DNA of 56,090 bases. Origin: Kurthia zopfii (GTDB lineage Bacteria; Bacillota; Bacilli; Bacillales_A; Planococcaceae). Within the stretch, counting starts at the first letter, position 1. The number at the start of each line of letters is the position of its first letter. Positions 45,150 through 54,290 of the stretch are shown here, piece by piece. Both the position numbers and the translations under genes were made by a program. The notes beneath the pieces are model-generated. The model was given only the letters and a program-made list of their open reading frames with translations. It had not been told where the DNA came from and did no database searches. Location of the stretch: positions 1-56,090 of the forward strand of contig NZ_QFVS01000018.1 in the NCBI RefSeq assembly GCF_003143955.1. The letters are read 5' to 3'.

Positions 45150-45985
45150 CCGTATTTCACCTGCTTTAATTTACTTTCGTCAATGGTTTGAATAACCATA
45201 GTTTCTTCTACATTTAGTGGTTTTAACATATCTATTTGAATGATTTTTTGAGCTAACAAATGATAAAATAATGTCATTCCGCTGCCTAAAGACAAGTGCA
45301 CTTCTTTATCAAACAAATTTGTGATTTCTCGAATGCTTTTATCCGTATCTAATACTCTCTTCAATAATTCAATTGCTAAATCTTCAATAGATTGTGGACT
45401 AATATTTTGGAATGCATCATATTGTTGAATATCATAATAGTCATGTATATAACTAATATTTCGTGCCAGTGTTTTAGGAATTTCTAATTCCGTCACAATA
45501 CCCCAGTCCACACCTCTTTTTTTCCAATAAACACGCTCAATTTCAAACTTCTCAAGAACCCGTTCTTTTAAAAGTTCATCTTTCATTTTTATTGTTCTGG
45601 CAAGCTCTACGCTATCTTCGCTTTTATTTACTGTTAATAAAAAATCCGTTGTCATGACAATTGGTTCACCAGTTTTCGGATCAGTTGGATGTTTAATTCC
45701 TAATTCATCGGCAATGACAAGTGTTTCTTCTAACGGCAACAGCGGATATTGTTCTCGAATGTCGACAATAGAATCCGAAAATTCAGTTAAATAGAAGTAA
45801 TTTCGCTCCAAATCCGATAAAAATTCATGTTGCCTACCAGTTTTAATACCTTTTAAACGAGTAGATCTTCCAAGTGAGGAAACGTCTTGAATATTTAACC
45901 ATGGCTTATAGTCAGCACCCACTCCTGAACCACGACCTTCTTTAATCCATTTTTCAATTTTAGATGTTCTAGTTCTTTTTGACAT
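45146..45985 (-). CDS. tnsA: Tn7 transposase TnsA (restriction-endonuclease-like)
   Basis: 279 residues (Tn7 TnsA 273). Catalytic residues E60 (SDLERNYF), D114 (MTTDFLLT) and K133 (TIKMKDEL) match Tn7's E63, D114 and K132. A C-terminal winged-helix part contacts TnsB/TnsC. It cleaves the 5' ends, allowing cut-and-paste movement. Its ATG is six bases after AAAGGGG, which lies in the 3' arm of a stable hairpin, so translation may be occluded. A 20-codon fossil copy is at 25064. Confidence 0.94.
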   Translation of the reverse strand: MSKRTRTSKIEKWIKEGRGSGVGADYKPWLNIQDVSSLGRSTRLKGIKTGRQHEFLSDLERNYFYLTEFSDSIVDIREQYPLLPLEETLVIADELGIKHPTDPKTGEPIVMTTDFLLTVNKSEDSVELARTIKMKDELLKERVLEKFEIERVYWKKRGVDWGIVTELEIPKTLARNISYIHDYYDIQQYDAFQNISPQSIEDLAIELLKRVLDTDKSIREITNLFDKEVHLSLGSGMTLFYHLLAQKIIQIDMLKPLNVEETMVIQTIDESKLKQVKYG

Positions 45986-46021
45986 AAAAACACCCCTTTA
46001 GATTACTATAATCTAAAGGGG
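45986..46021 (-). promoter_or_regulatory. Terminator-like hairpin upstream of tnsA
   Basis: CCCCTTTAGATT-ATAGT-AATCTAAAGGGG, then TGTTTTT and the tnsA ATG. It is a perfect 12-bp stem on the minus strand. It can end read-through from glmS, whose own terminator is interrupted by the insertion, and its 3' arm contains the tnsA ribosome binding site. The same sequence appears whole or split at 24061, 25072, 33711 and at the glmS side (46113-46124). Confidence 0.75.
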
Positions 46022-46112
46022 TAAAACGGTGCAACTTTTTTATAAACGGTATAACTTTATTCAAAACGGTATATCTTTTTTATAAACGGTACGACTTTAT
46101 TTCAAACCTACA
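46022..46112 (+). repeat. Tn7-like left end with four TnsB-binding repeats
   Basis: Four repeats of about 22 bp with core AAACGGT-(A/G)-(C/A)AACTTT/TATCTTT: near 46024, 46044, 46066 and 46084, alternating CTTTTTTATA and CTTTATTTCA. The end is CCTACA at 46112, the complement of TGTAGG. Count and closeness differ from the four-repeat right ends, giving the polarity seen in Tn7. Confidence 0.85.
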
Positions 46113-46136
46113 TCTAAAGGGGGTTTCACTATATTC
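46113..46136. other. attTn7 insertion site and TSD after glmS
   Basis: TCTAA (46113-46117) is the duplicated target; 19 bases separate it from the glmS stop TAG (46137-46139). Read from glmS, the sequence GTGAAACCCCCTTTAGA is the 5' arm of what was probably the glmS terminator, cut by the transposon. Confidence 0.8.
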
Positions 46137-47927
46137 CTACTCCACCGTTACGCTCTTCGCTAGGTTTCGTGGTTTATCTACGTCACAGCCTCTGTATAGT
46201 GCTGCATAGTAGCTGATTAGTTGTACAGGGACAACTGCTGCTAATGGCGCTAATAATGGGTGTACGTGAGGGATTGTTAATGTATCGCCCGCTTCGTCCA
46301 TGCCTTCCATCGCAATGATGCAAGTATGTGCGCCTCGTGCTGCAACTTCTTTCACATTTCCTCGTAAGTTTAATGCAACTTCTTTTTGCGTAGCAAGTGC
46401 GATGACTGGTGTGCCATCTTCGATTAAAGCGATTGTACCATGCTTCAATTCACCGCCAGCAAATCCTTCTGCTTGGATATATGAAATCTCTTTTAATTTT
46501 AATGCTGCTTCCATACTTACGAAATAATCCATTCCTCTACCGATGAAAAATGCATTACGAGTAGTCGCTAAAAACTTCTCAACAACTGTAGCAAATTCTT
46601 CTTTACGATCAATAATTGATTGGATGGCATTCGCTGCAATACCTAGCTCTTTTTTCAAATCAAATGTTAATTGATCTGCGACTGCCGCTGCTGTAATTGC
46701 TAGAACAGCAACTTGTGCAACATATGCTTTCGTAGAAGCTACTGCAATTTCTGGACCTGCATGTAGTAATAATGTGTAATCCGCTTCTCTTGATAAAGTA
46801 GAGCCAGGTACATTCGTAATCGTTAATGCTTTATGACCCATTTCTTTTACTTTTACAAGCACTTGGCGACTATCCGCAGTTTCTCCAGATTGCGAAATGA
46901 AGACGAATAATGGTTTTTTCGATAATAACGGCATATTGTAACCAAACTCACTTGAAATATGAACTTCCACAGGAATTTGAGCCATTTTCTCAAAATATTG
47001 TTTACCGATTAATCCAGCATGATAACTCGTACCCGCTGCAATGATGTACAGACGATCTGCTTCTTTAATCGCTTGTAAAATAGTTGGATCGATTGTTAAA
47101 TCGCCCGCTTCATTTTCATACTGCTGCATAATGCGACGAACGACTGCTGGCTGTTCATCCATTTCTTTTAACATATAGTGAGGGTATGTCCCTTTATCGA
47201 TATCACTTAAATCAAGTTCTGCTTTATAAGGCGCGCGCTCGATTAATGTACCGTCTATTTTTTTGATTTGTACTTCATTTGCTTTCACTAATACAACTTC
47301 TTGGTCATGAAGTTCGATAAATTGGTTCGTCTCATTCAACATAGCCATCGCATCTGAAGCGATCACATTGAATCCTTCACCAACACCTACTAATAACGGA
47401 CTTTTATTTTTTGCGACGAAAATAGTATCTTCGTTTTCCGCATCAATTAAGCCAATCGCATATGAACCTTCAAGTAAAGAAAGTGTATGGCAAAATGCTG
47501 TTTCAGTAGTCATTCCTTCATTTGAGAAATGTTCTACTAACTGTACAATTACTTCTGTATCCGTATCACTTTGCATCGTGATGTTTGGTAAAAATTGATC
47601 TTGTAATAAATGATAGTTCTCGATCACACCATTGTGTACAATCGTAAATCTTTTTGATGCACTTTGATGCGGGTGAGAATTCGTATAGTTTGGTACACCG
47701 TGAGTTGCCCAACGTGTATGTCCGATTCCTGTAGTCGCTTCTACATTTGAATCTACCACTTGGCGCAAGTCAGCAATTCGACCTTTTTCTTTAAAAACGT
47801 GAATACCTGCATCATTACGTACAGCAATACCAGCTGAGTCATAACCGCGGTACTCTAGTTTTTCCAGACCTTTCAATAAAATTTCCTTCACATCTGAAAG
47901 TCCGATATATCCTACAATTCCACACAT
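46137..47927 (-). CDS. glmS: Glutamine-fructose-6-phosphate aminotransferase (isomerizing)
   Basis: 596 residues. Starts MCGIVGYIG, with Cys2 as the glutamine amidotransferase nucleophile; RYDSAG-type [10 protein letters not shown] near 28; two SIS domains for the sugar ([26 protein letters not shown]) and the end [12 protein letters not shown], which TnsD proteins recognise in DNA. Makes glucosamine-6-phosphate for cell wall. Upstream is the glmS ribozyme. RBS GGAGGAAAA. Serves as attachment site without damage to its coding sequence. Confidence 0.97.
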   Translation of the reverse strand: MCGIVGYIGLSDVKEILLKGLEKLEYRGYDSAGIAVRNDAGIHVFKEKGRIADLRQVVDSNVEATTGIGHTRWATHGVPNYTNSHPHQSASKRFTIVHNGVIENYHLLQDQFLPNITMQSDTDTEVIVQLVEHFSNEGMTTETAFCHTLSLLEGSYAIGLIDAENEDTIFVAKNKSPLLVGVGEGFNVIASDAMAMLNETNQFIELHDQEVVLVKANEVQIKKIDGTLIERAPYKAELDLSDIDKGTYPHYMLKEMDEQPAVVRRIMQQYENEAGDLTIDPTILQAIKEADRLYIIAAGTSYHAGLIGKQYFEKMAQIPVEVHISSEFGYNMPLLSKKPLFVFISQSGETADSRQVLVKVKEMGHKALTITNVPGSTLSREADYTLLLHAGPEIAVASTKAYVAQVAVLAITAAAVADQLTFDLKKELGIAANAIQSIIDRKEEFATVVEKFLATTRNAFFIGRGMDYFVSMEAALKLKEISYIQAEGFAGGELKHGTIALIEDGTPVIALATQKEVALNLRGNVKEVAARGAHTCIIAMEGMDEAGDTLTIPHVHPLLAPLAAVVPVQLISYYAALYRGCDVDKPRNLAKSVTVE

Positions 47928-48021
47928 ATTAAATTTTCCTCCGATTTTTTCGCAAATTATCCATGTCAGAAAAAAGACCGCACAAAAGCACTGGCCAAAT
48001 TCTGCATATTTCCTATTTGCC

Positions 48022-48173
48022 GTTTCATCTCTTTGTCCAATGAATCACTTCACTGATTTAAAGATGAACTTACGATCGGGCTGTCGACCGGGAGGCATCC
48101 GCCGAAACATTCGATAATCCTCCACCTCGTCTACTGAAGATTCATGTCGTCCGATTTCTTCAGTACTGGCGCT
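48022..48173 (-). ncRNA. glmS glucosamine-6-phosphate-activated ribozyme
   Basis: On the minus strand the hallmark order is present: AGCGCC at the cleavage site (48168-48173), then GACGAGGTGGAGGATTATCG, TCGGCGGATGCCTCCCGG, and a P4 stem GTTCATCTTT/AAAGAGATGAAAC near 48022-48070. It lies 95-250 bp before glmS. In the family it self-cleaves on binding glucosamine-6-phosphate and lowers glmS mRNA. The rest of 47928-48380 is leader and an intergenic promoter region. Confidence 0.93.
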
Positions 48174-48333
48174 ATAACTGTTTTTCCGATTTCTGCTTAT
48201 ACACAAGGCTCCTTAGCAATTTATTAGATTTCTATCATAAACGGTAACATTACAGTAGTCAATTCATAAACGGAAAAAAATAACTTTTTTCATCAAAATA
48301 CTATTTCCCAGGCAATATACTATACCTCAAAAC

Positions 48334-48364
48334 AAAAAAATCGAACCACATAGTTGTGATTCGA
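48334..48364 (-). terminator. Terminator of glmM
   Basis: TCGAATCACA pairs with TGTGGTTCGA over ACTA, followed by seven T on the minus strand. It isolates glmS from the upstream operon. Confidence 0.85.
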
Positions 48365-48380
48365 CCTTTTCAAGATTCGC

Positions 48381-49733
48381 TTATTCAGCTAATCCCATTT
48401 CTTCTTTTACTACATCTGCAATACGTACGCAGAATGCATCGCAAGAATCTTGTGTAGCTGCTTCAACCATTACACGCACTAAAGGTTCAGTACCAGAAGC
48501 ACGAACTAATACGCGACCGTTACCAGCCATTTCCGCTTCAACCGCTGCGATTGTTTCCGCAACTTTTGCATTATCCGTTACAGCATATTTATCTGTCACA
48601 CGAACATTGATTAATTTTTGAGGGAAGATTGTCATCTCAGCTGCAAGCTCAGATAATTTCTTGCCTGTCATTTTCATTGTATTCACTAGTTGTAAACCTG
48701 ATAGTAAGCCATCACCAGTCGTATTGTAATCGATGAATACGATATGACCTGATTGCTCTCCGCCGACATTATAGCCGCCTTCACGCATCGCTTCTACTAC
48801 GTAACGGTCTCCTACTTTTGTTTGGATGCTCTCGATGCCTTCTTCCTCAAGCCCCTTGTAGAATCCCATATTACTCATCACTGTTGATACAACCGTATTT
48901 TTATTTAAACGGCCTTTTGAATGTAAATATTTCGCACAAATAAACATGATCTGATCGCCATCAACAATTTGACCTTTTTCATCAACTGCGATTAAGCGGT
49001 CACCATCACCATCAAATGCTAGACCAACGTCTGCACCTTTTTCAAGTACAAGTTCTGCTAATGCTTCAGGATGTGTTGAACCAACGCCATCATTGATATT
49101 TAATCCTGTAGGTGAAGAACCCATTGATGATAAATCTGCTTCTAAATCTGCATATAAATGTGTCGCTAATGAAGATGTTGCACCATGCGCGCAGTCTAAT
49201 GCGATATGAATGCCTGTGAAATCTTCATCTACAATTTGTTTTAAGTATTGGATGTATTTCAATCCACCTTCGAAGTAATCACTTACCGAACCAAGGTCTG
49301 CACCAGTTGGTCGTGGTAATGTATCTACTTCTTCATCTAATAGTGCTTCAATTTCGGCTTCCTGTGCATCCGATAATTTGAAACCATCTGCACCGAAGAA
49401 TTTAATACCGTTATCCGCTACTGGATTATGTGAAGCTGAGATCATTACGCCTGCGTCCCCGCTCATTGCACGAGTTAAGTAAGAAACGCCTGGTGTACTA
49501 ATAACACCTAAACGCATAACTTCTGCACCTACTGAAATTAAACCAGCTACAAGTGCGCCTTCAAGCATTTCACCTGAAATACGTGTATCGCGACCAATTA
49601 AGATTTTAGGACGATTTGTAGTGTCTTTCGTTAAAACGTATCCTCCAAAGCGACCTAATTTAAAAGCTAGCTCTGGTGTTAACTCACTATTAGCGACTCC
49701 TCGGACGCCGTCTGTACCGAAATATTTACCCAT
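48381..49733 (-). CDS. glmM: Phosphoglucosamine mutase
   Basis: 450 residues. Opens [15 protein letters not shown]; active-site phosphoserine loop [17 protein letters not shown] near 99-115; metal loop [12 protein letters not shown]; sugar loop [11 protein letters not shown]-terminal [15 protein letters not shown]. Converts glucosamine-6-phosphate to glucosamine-1-phosphate. Forms the conserved cdaA-cdaR-glmM operon, in which CdaR and GlmM can modulate cyclic di-AMP synthesis. Confidence 0.97.
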   Translation of the reverse strand: MGKYFGTDGVRGVANSELTPELAFKLGRFGGYVLTKDTTNRPKILIGRDTRISGEMLEGALVAGLISVGAEVMRLGVISTPGVSYLTRAMSGDAGVMISASHNPVADNGIKFFGADGFKLSDAQEAEIEALLDEEVDTLPRPTGADLGSVSDYFEGGLKYIQYLKQIVDEDFTGIHIALDCAHGATSSLATHLYADLEADLSSMGSSPTGLNINDGVGSTHPEALAELVLEKGADVGLAFDGDGDRLIAVDEKGQIVDGDQIMFICAKYLHSKGRLNKNTVVSTVMSNMGFYKGLEEEGIESIQTKVGDRYVVEAMREGGYNVGGEQSGHIVFIDYNTTGDGLLSGLQLVNTMKMTGKKLSELAAEMTIFPQKLINVRVTDKYAVTDNAKVAETIAAVEAEMAGNGRVLVRASGTEPLVRVMVEAATQDSCDAFCVRIADVVKEEMGLAE

Positions 49734-49780
49734 TTTGTTGTTCTCTCCTTTAAAGCATATCCATTATTTAATCATGTATT

Positions 49781-51079
49781 TTATGAAGCTTTCTTCGTAA
49801 AATGAACCTGTACATTTGTCATTGAAGGACGAAACTCAATATTCCCCGGGCCATCCACTTGGACAGGTAGTTCCTCTGTACCTTCTGCTACTTTACTCGC
49901 ATCAACAGATACCGAAACATCACCCTTCGTTAATTTTGCTGCTCCTTCACCTTTTGCTACAACATCAATTTGACCTGTAGCCGGTGTTACAAATGCATGA
50001 TTAAACGCTGCTACATCTAGTCCTGCTAGACGTACATTAATATTTTGTAATGTTTTTTCGTCAGAAGCTGTAGTCTCTTCATCCTCTTTTTCAGTCGGAT
50101 CTTCCGAGTTCGCTACATCATCTGAATTGTTTTCATTGTCTTTTGTAATGTTCACTTTAATATCTATACTATCTATAGACGTACTAGTAACCCCTTTTGG
50201 TTTGTGAATCGTGCCATTTACTGTTTTTGATTTTTTCAAACCAGACACATCTGCATCAACTGTAATCTGATGAATTTGATCAATTTCAGCGCGCGATCCG
50301 TAGATTACGACCTTCTTCGTTTTAGAAGTCACACTATCCACAGCGTACCCTTTCGCAGGTGTACCCTTTGGCTTAACAATAACCGGAACTTCTCGATTAT
50401 ATTCACCAAGCTCGACTTTTACTGTAACAGTTTTTGGCTCAACGTCAACATTTAAAATATTCAAGTCACGGTCAAAAATCTTCACACCCGCTGATTTTTC
50501 AAATGTTTTATCTGCTCCTTTTTCAGCTGAAACAGTTGCCTTCACATAACTAATACTCTCGATTGCACTCTTCGCTCCAGACACTGTAACCGTCTGTGGC
50601 TCTGTTGTCATCGACTTCACAAATTTATGATCCGCTAACTGATTTTCGTTAATTTCAGGTTCGACACGCACATCTTTCGTAATGCGCTCTTCCACCATTA
50701 CTTTAACTGTTTTCGGATCAACTTCTACATCCAATTTATCGGAAAAACCAACCGCTTTATATTTAATCACATGTTCACCGCTTGGTTTATCTTTAATATT
50801 CGCAATTACTTTGAAATTACGTCCCGTTTGCGTTGTAATCACAATGCCAATTGGGCCGTGAATTTTTACATCCACTGTTTGCGGTACACCTGAAACGACG
50901 AAATTACTATCGTCGTAACGAATTTCCACAGGGACATCTTGAATAATGGCATCTCGCATACCTGAAGTTGTTGAATCAACATTATTCGTACCATTTGGTC
51001 TCACGCTGAAAAACATCAGGACTGCCAATGACAATGCTGTAATGCGCAATAGCCATTTGTTATCGATAAATTTATCCAT
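49781..51079 (-). CDS. cdaR: CdaA regulatory protein (YbbR-domain)
   Basis: 432 residues from ATG 51079, which overlaps the cdaA stop (TAATG) and has AAGGGGGC upstream; nine further codons upstream are inside cdaA. N-terminal membrane anchor (WLLRITALSLAVLMFFSV) then four YbbR repeats outside, each with the pattern VTVSGAKSAIESI or KVVIYGSRAEIDQI. An acidic linker (about 320-345) precedes the last repeat. It regulates CdaA. Confidence 0.93.
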   Translation of the reverse strand: MDKFIDNKWLLRITALSLAVLMFFSVRPNGTNNVDSTTSGMRDAIIQDVPVEIRYDDSNFVVSGVPQTVDVKIHGPIGIVITTQTGRNFKVIANIKDKPSGEHVIKYKAVGFSDKLDVEVDPKTVKVMVEERITKDVRVEPEINENQLADHKFVKSMTTEPQTVTVSGAKSAIESISYVKATVSAEKGADKTFEKSAGVKIFDRDLNILNVDVEPKTVTVKVELGEYNREVPVIVKPKGTPAKGYAVDSVTSKTKKVVIYGSRAEIDQIHQITVDADVSGLKKSKTVNGTIHKPKGVTSTSIDSIDIKVNITKDNENNSDDVANSEDPTEKEDEETTASDEKTLQNINVRLAGLDVAAFNHAFVTPATGQIDVVAKGEGAAKLTKGDVSVSVDASKVAEGTEELPVQVDGPGNIEFRPSMTNVQVHFTKKAS

Positions 51080-51921
51080 TATTTTTTGCCCCCTTTCCAT
51101 GACCAACGTGAAGTAGCTTTCTCAGTCGGCTCATCACCAAACCAAGCTTTACGTAAGCGTTGCTCAAAATCATCAATAGAAAGGTCGCGGAATAACTCGC
51201 CATTCACCGTCAAACTAATACCACCAGTTTCCTCAGAAACGACGATTGTCACAGCATCAGTTACTTCACTAATACCGATTGCCGCTCTATGTCTCGTCCC
51301 TAACTCTTTTGAGATAAATGGACTTTCAGACAATGGTAAATAACACGCAGCTGCTGCGATTCGATTTTTTTGTAAAATTACTGCACCATCATGTAATGGT
51401 GTATTCGGAATAAACAGATTGATCATTAATTCTGATGAAATATCTGAGTTCATCGAAATTCCCGTCTCAATATAGTCGTTTAATCCTGTGTCTTTTTCGA
51501 TTGACACAAGTGCGCCAATACGACGTTTTGCCATATAACTAACCGATTTCTTCATCGCTGCAATTAATCGATCTCGTTCTTCATTTTCCTGCATGCTACT
51601 TCTCGCAAAGAGCTTACCGCGCCCTAGTTGCTCCAATGCTCGACGAAGCTCTGGTTGGAAAATGATGATAATGGCTAAGAAACCATAATCAATTACTTGT
51701 TGGGTCATCCAACTCAAGGTATTCAAGCCTAAATACAAAGTAATAATTCGAATAATGACAATTACGAATATACCTTTTAGTAATTGAACTGCTTTTGTCC
51801 CTTTAATGAGGGTCAAAATTTTATAAATAACGAACCAAACTAGGAGAATATCTAAAATATTTAATAGCATTCTGACTAATTGGTTTTCAGTAAAATGTGT
51901 CAATTCATTAATAAATGTCAC
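51079..51921 (-). CDS. cdaA: Diadenylate cyclase (membrane-bound)
   Basis: 280 residues. Three N-terminal transmembrane helices; DAC domain with the DGA motif PLHDGAVILQ near 174 and the RHR motif GTRHRAAIGISE near 205, both needed to join two ATP into cyclic di-AMP. The product controls potassium transport and wall balance. Overlaps cdaR by one base. First gene of cdaA-cdaR-glmM. Confidence 0.96.
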   Translation of the reverse strand: MTFINELTHFTENQLVRMLLNILDILLVWFVIYKILTLIKGTKAVQLLKGIFVIVIIRIITLYLGLNTLSWMTQQVIDYGFLAIIIIFQPELRRALEQLGRGKLFARSSMQENEERDRLIAAMKKSVSYMAKRRIGALVSIEKDTGLNDYIETGISMNSDISSELMINLFIPNTPLHDGAVILQKNRIAAAACYLPLSESPFISKELGTRHRAAIGISEVTDAVTIVVSEETGGISLTVNGELFRDLSIDDFEQRLRKAWFGDEPTEKATSRWSWKGGKK

Positions 51922-52010
51922 GTGGAATCCCCCACTTTTCTAGCGCGTGCATATGAGTACAGTATAGCACAACATACCCTTTCTTCGCCTTTTCCAAGCA
52001 AGAAATTGTA

Positions 52011-52069
52011 AAAAAAGAACTGTAAAATCGGTTCTTCCAATAACGGAAAAATACAATTCTACAGTTCTA
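52011..52069 (-). terminator. Terminator of sigW-rsiW
   Basis: AGAACTGTA pairs with TACAGTTCT across a long loop with an inner hairpin, followed by TTTTTTT on the minus strand. Confidence 0.7.
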
Positions 52070-52076
52070 GTATTTA

Positions 52077-52688
52077 TTATTTTGATGAGAAAATTCCTGT
52101 TACACAATCTTTAATCGAGTACCAAAGCCATTCGAATGTTTCGTCGACTTCTTTCACTTGACCTGTAACATTGGCAGCTGACGCCATATACTTGCCGTTT
52201 ACGACTGTAATGTCACCATCTACCTTACCCTTCACTTCAAGCGAACCGTTTTTGACTATGATGTCGCCTTTGATTGTTTCATTCTCTGGAACAACAACAG
52301 AACCATCTTTGACAATTAAGCCCGGATAATCTGTAACAGAAAACTCCGAACTTGAGTTATAGCCTGACATTAATGGCCCACTCATCAAAATTGCAAAAAT
52401 TGCAACCGCTACAAGCATTGGATGTCTACGCAACCAGCGCTGAATGCTACTTTTCACTTTTGGCTTAGGTAAGCGTAACATAACTCTTTCTGAGAACCCC
52501 ATTGGCACAGCTATTGCTGGCAATGATTCTAGGGTGTGAACTACATATTCTAGCTCACTCATATGCTTTTGGCACGCTCCACAAGTATTTAAATGACTGC
52601 GCAGCTCTTTTTCTTCTGTCGCACTAATATCTCCATCTAAATGAGCATGCATATACGTAACAATATTCTTTGGACATGCATCCATCAT
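52077..52688 (-). CDS. rsiW: Anti-sigma-W factor
   Basis: 203 residues. Zinc-binding anti-sigma domain with C5, H32, C36, C39 (HLNTCGACQKH). A single transmembrane segment (MLVAVAIFAILMSGPLMSG, about 91-109) and an extracytoplasmic part with bactofilin-like repeats (IIVKNGSLEVKGKVDGDITV), as in B. subtilis RsiW. It holds SigW inactive until proteolysed under envelope stress. Eight bases after sigW. An ATG one codon later is equally likely. Confidence 0.92.
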   Translation of the reverse strand: MMDACPKNIVTYMHAHLDGDISATEEKELRSHLNTCGACQKHMSELEYVVHTLESLPAIAVPMGFSERVMLRLPKPKVKSSIQRWLRRHPMLVAVAIFAILMSGPLMSGYNSSSEFSVTDYPGLIVKDGSVVVPENETIKGDIIVKNGSLEVKGKVDGDITVVNGKYMASAANVTGQVKEVDETFEWLWYSIKDCVTGIFSSK

Positions 52689-52696
52689 GATTCCCC

Positions 52697-53260
52697 CTAC
52701 ACATCACCTAACTGCTTGCGAAGTGCTTCTCGTCCACGATGCACACGTGTTTTAACAGTGCCCAACGGAATTTCAAGAATATCACTAATCTCTTGCAGTG
52801 GTAACTCCTCAATATACTTCAAAATCACGACCGTACGATATTTCTCAGGTAAGCGGCTAATCTCGTAATGAATGCGCTCCTTTAATTCCATACGCTCTAC
52901 TTCTTCCTCAGGCAATCTCTCATCTGCTGGTATTTGCGAATAGAGATCCAAACCTTCTGTACCTGGCACATCTGCATCCAAATAATAATCTGGCTTTTTC
53001 TTACGCAGTCGGTCAATACATAGATTGGTTGCGATTCGGTATAACCAAGTAGAGAATTTCCTCTTTGGGTCAAATGTATGTAAATTAATATACGCACGTA
53101 CAAATGCTTCCTGGGCAATATCCTCTGCCTCTTGTTGATTCCCTAATATGCGATAGCATACGTGATAAAGACTCTGCTGGTAAGAGTTCACAATGTCAGA
53201 ATATGCATTTTGATCGCCCTTTAGCACCTGCTTTATTCTCTTATTAATTAGCGTGTCCAT
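52697..53260 (-). CDS. sigW: RNA polymerase ECF sigma factor SigW
   Basis: 187 residues. Region 2: ADIAQEAFVRAYINLHTFDP and FSTWLYRIATNLCIDRLRKK; region 4: LPEKYRTVVILKYIEELPLQEISDIL and GTVKTRVHRGREALRK. Size and the linked RsiW identify it as SigW. It directs the response to wall-active antibiotics and membrane damage. A promoter of its own type lies upstream. Confidence 0.95.
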   Translation of the reverse strand: MDTLINKRIKQVLKGDQNAYSDIVNSYQQSLYHVCYRILGNQQEAEDIAQEAFVRAYINLHTFDPKRKFSTWLYRIATNLCIDRLRKKKPDYYLDADVPGTEGLDLYSQIPADERLPEEEVERMELKERIHYEISRLPEKYRTVVILKYIEELPLQEISDILEIPLGTVKTRVHRGREALRKQLGDV

Positions 53261-53295
53261 TGTGATTTTCCTTCCAACTAAACTTATATTCTATA

Positions 53296-53322
53296 TACGT
53301 TTCGTTATTACAAATAGTTTCA
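53296..53322 (-). promoter_or_regulatory. SigW-type autoregulatory promoter
   Basis: On the minus strand TGAAAC (53317-53322) and CGTA (53296-53299) are separated by 17 bp, about 35 bp before the sigW start. The consensus spacing is 16. Confidence 0.7.
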
Positions 53323-53359
53323 TTTTCTATTGTAACATGTGAAGGGGGATTGAGAAATT

Positions 53360-54262
53360 TTATACTAAAGATTCTCCTAGTAAAGAACCCATTAATTCCA
53401 CTGCTACATTCGCTGTAGAGTTCTTCGTATCTAATACAGGGTTTACTTCAACAAACTCTGCAGAAGTTAATACACCTGATTCTTGAAGCATCTCCATCGC
53501 TAAATGACTTTCTCTATACGTAATGCCTCCAGGAACCGGTGTACCTACACCTGGTGTGTGTAACGGATCAAGTCCATCTAAATCTAATGATAGATGCACA
53601 CCGTCCACATTACGTGATGCTAAGTACTCTAACGCGTCTTTCATAACCGCTGTCATACCTAGACGGTCAATTTCATGCATCGAGTACACTTTAATACCTT
53701 TTTCCTTAATTAAAGCCTTCTCACCCTCATCTACAGAGCGAGCGCCGATAATAACTAAGTTCTCAGGCTTAATTTTCGCTCCACTTCCACCGATGTTCGT
53801 AAGCTTCTCATGACCCATCCCCATCGCTACTGCAAGTGGCATCCCGTGAATATTACCTGATGGTGAAGTTTCAGCCGTGTTCATATCAGCATGAGCATCG
53901 TACCAAATAACACCTAGATTTTTATAATGATGTGCAAGACCAGCAAGCGTACCAATTGCGATACTATGATCCCCACCTAAAATTAATGGAAATTTCTTCT
54001 GTTCAACAGTTTCTTTCACTCGGTTTGATAATTGTGTACAAGCCTCAACTACCGCACCTAAATTACGTAATTTCGGATGCACTTCTAATTGCGCAGCATT
54101 TGATACATAGATATCCCCTTCATCTTTTACCGTATGTCCAATAGCTTCTAAACGCTCAATAGCACCTGCATAACGAATTGCGCTAGGTCCCATATCAACA
54201 CCACGACGCATTTGACCGAAATCAATCGGTACACCAATCACTGAAATCTGTAAGTTTTCCAT
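53360..54262 (-). CDS. rocF: Arginase
   Basis: 300 residues. Manganese ligands in GGDHSIAIG (near 97), WYDAHADMNT (near 120) and SLDLDGLDP (near 222), plus the GGITYRESHLAMEML end. Converts arginine to ornithine and urea. In the genome of many Bacillales it lies beside sigW. A cre-like site lies 29 bp upstream. Single gene, short upstream region. Confidence 0.95.
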   Translation of the reverse strand: MENLQISVIGVPIDFGQMRRGVDMGPSAIRYAGAIERLEAIGHTVKDEGDIYVSNAAQLEVHPKLRNLGAVVEACTQLSNRVKETVEQKKFPLILGGDHSIAIGTLAGLAHHYKNLGVIWYDAHADMNTAETSPSGNIHGMPLAVAMGMGHEKLTNIGGSGAKIKPENLVIIGARSVDEGEKALIKEKGIKVYSMHEIDRLGMTAVMKDALEYLASRNVDGVHLSLDLDGLDPLHTPGVGTPVPGGITYRESHLAMEMLQESGVLTSAEFVEVNPVLDTKNSTANVAVELMGSLLGESLV

Positions 54263-54290
54263 AATTTTAACCCCCTTAGATTACTTCCTA

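Larger units (their letters stand above)
25096..46112. mobile_element. Composite Tn7-like island: outer layer plus intact inner element
   Basis: The outer boundary is a right end starting TGTTGGTTTGAAATAAAG at 25096. The other boundary is the left end finishing CTTTATTTCAAACCTACA at 46112. TCTAA flanks both (25091-25095 and 46113-46117). Total 21,017 bp. Because a second right end also follows TCTAA at 33730-33734, the region is best read as two stacked elements, the outer one having lost its own left end and tns genes. Cargo: type I restriction-modification, SLATT/CD-NTase, and the DUF262 operon. Confidence 0.85.
33735..46112. mobile_element. Intact Tn7-like transposon inserted at the glmS attachment site
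   Basis: 12,378 bp. Right end starts TGTTGGTTTGGAATAAAG (33735); left end finishes CTTTATTTCAAACCTACA (46112). Five-base duplication TCTAA at 33730-33734 and 46113-46117. Contents on the minus strand: tnsA, tnsB, tnsC, an unknown gene, tnsD, tnsE and the three-gene DUF262 operon. Insertion is 24 nt after the glmS stop codon, left end toward glmS, as for classical Tn7. All transposition genes look intact, so the element may be active. Confidence 0.9.

Noticed and set aside
25096-46112. CRISPR-associated transposon (CAST)
   Set aside because: No cas genes and no repeat-spacer array; TnsD and TnsE are present, so this is a canonical glmS-targeting Tn7-like element.
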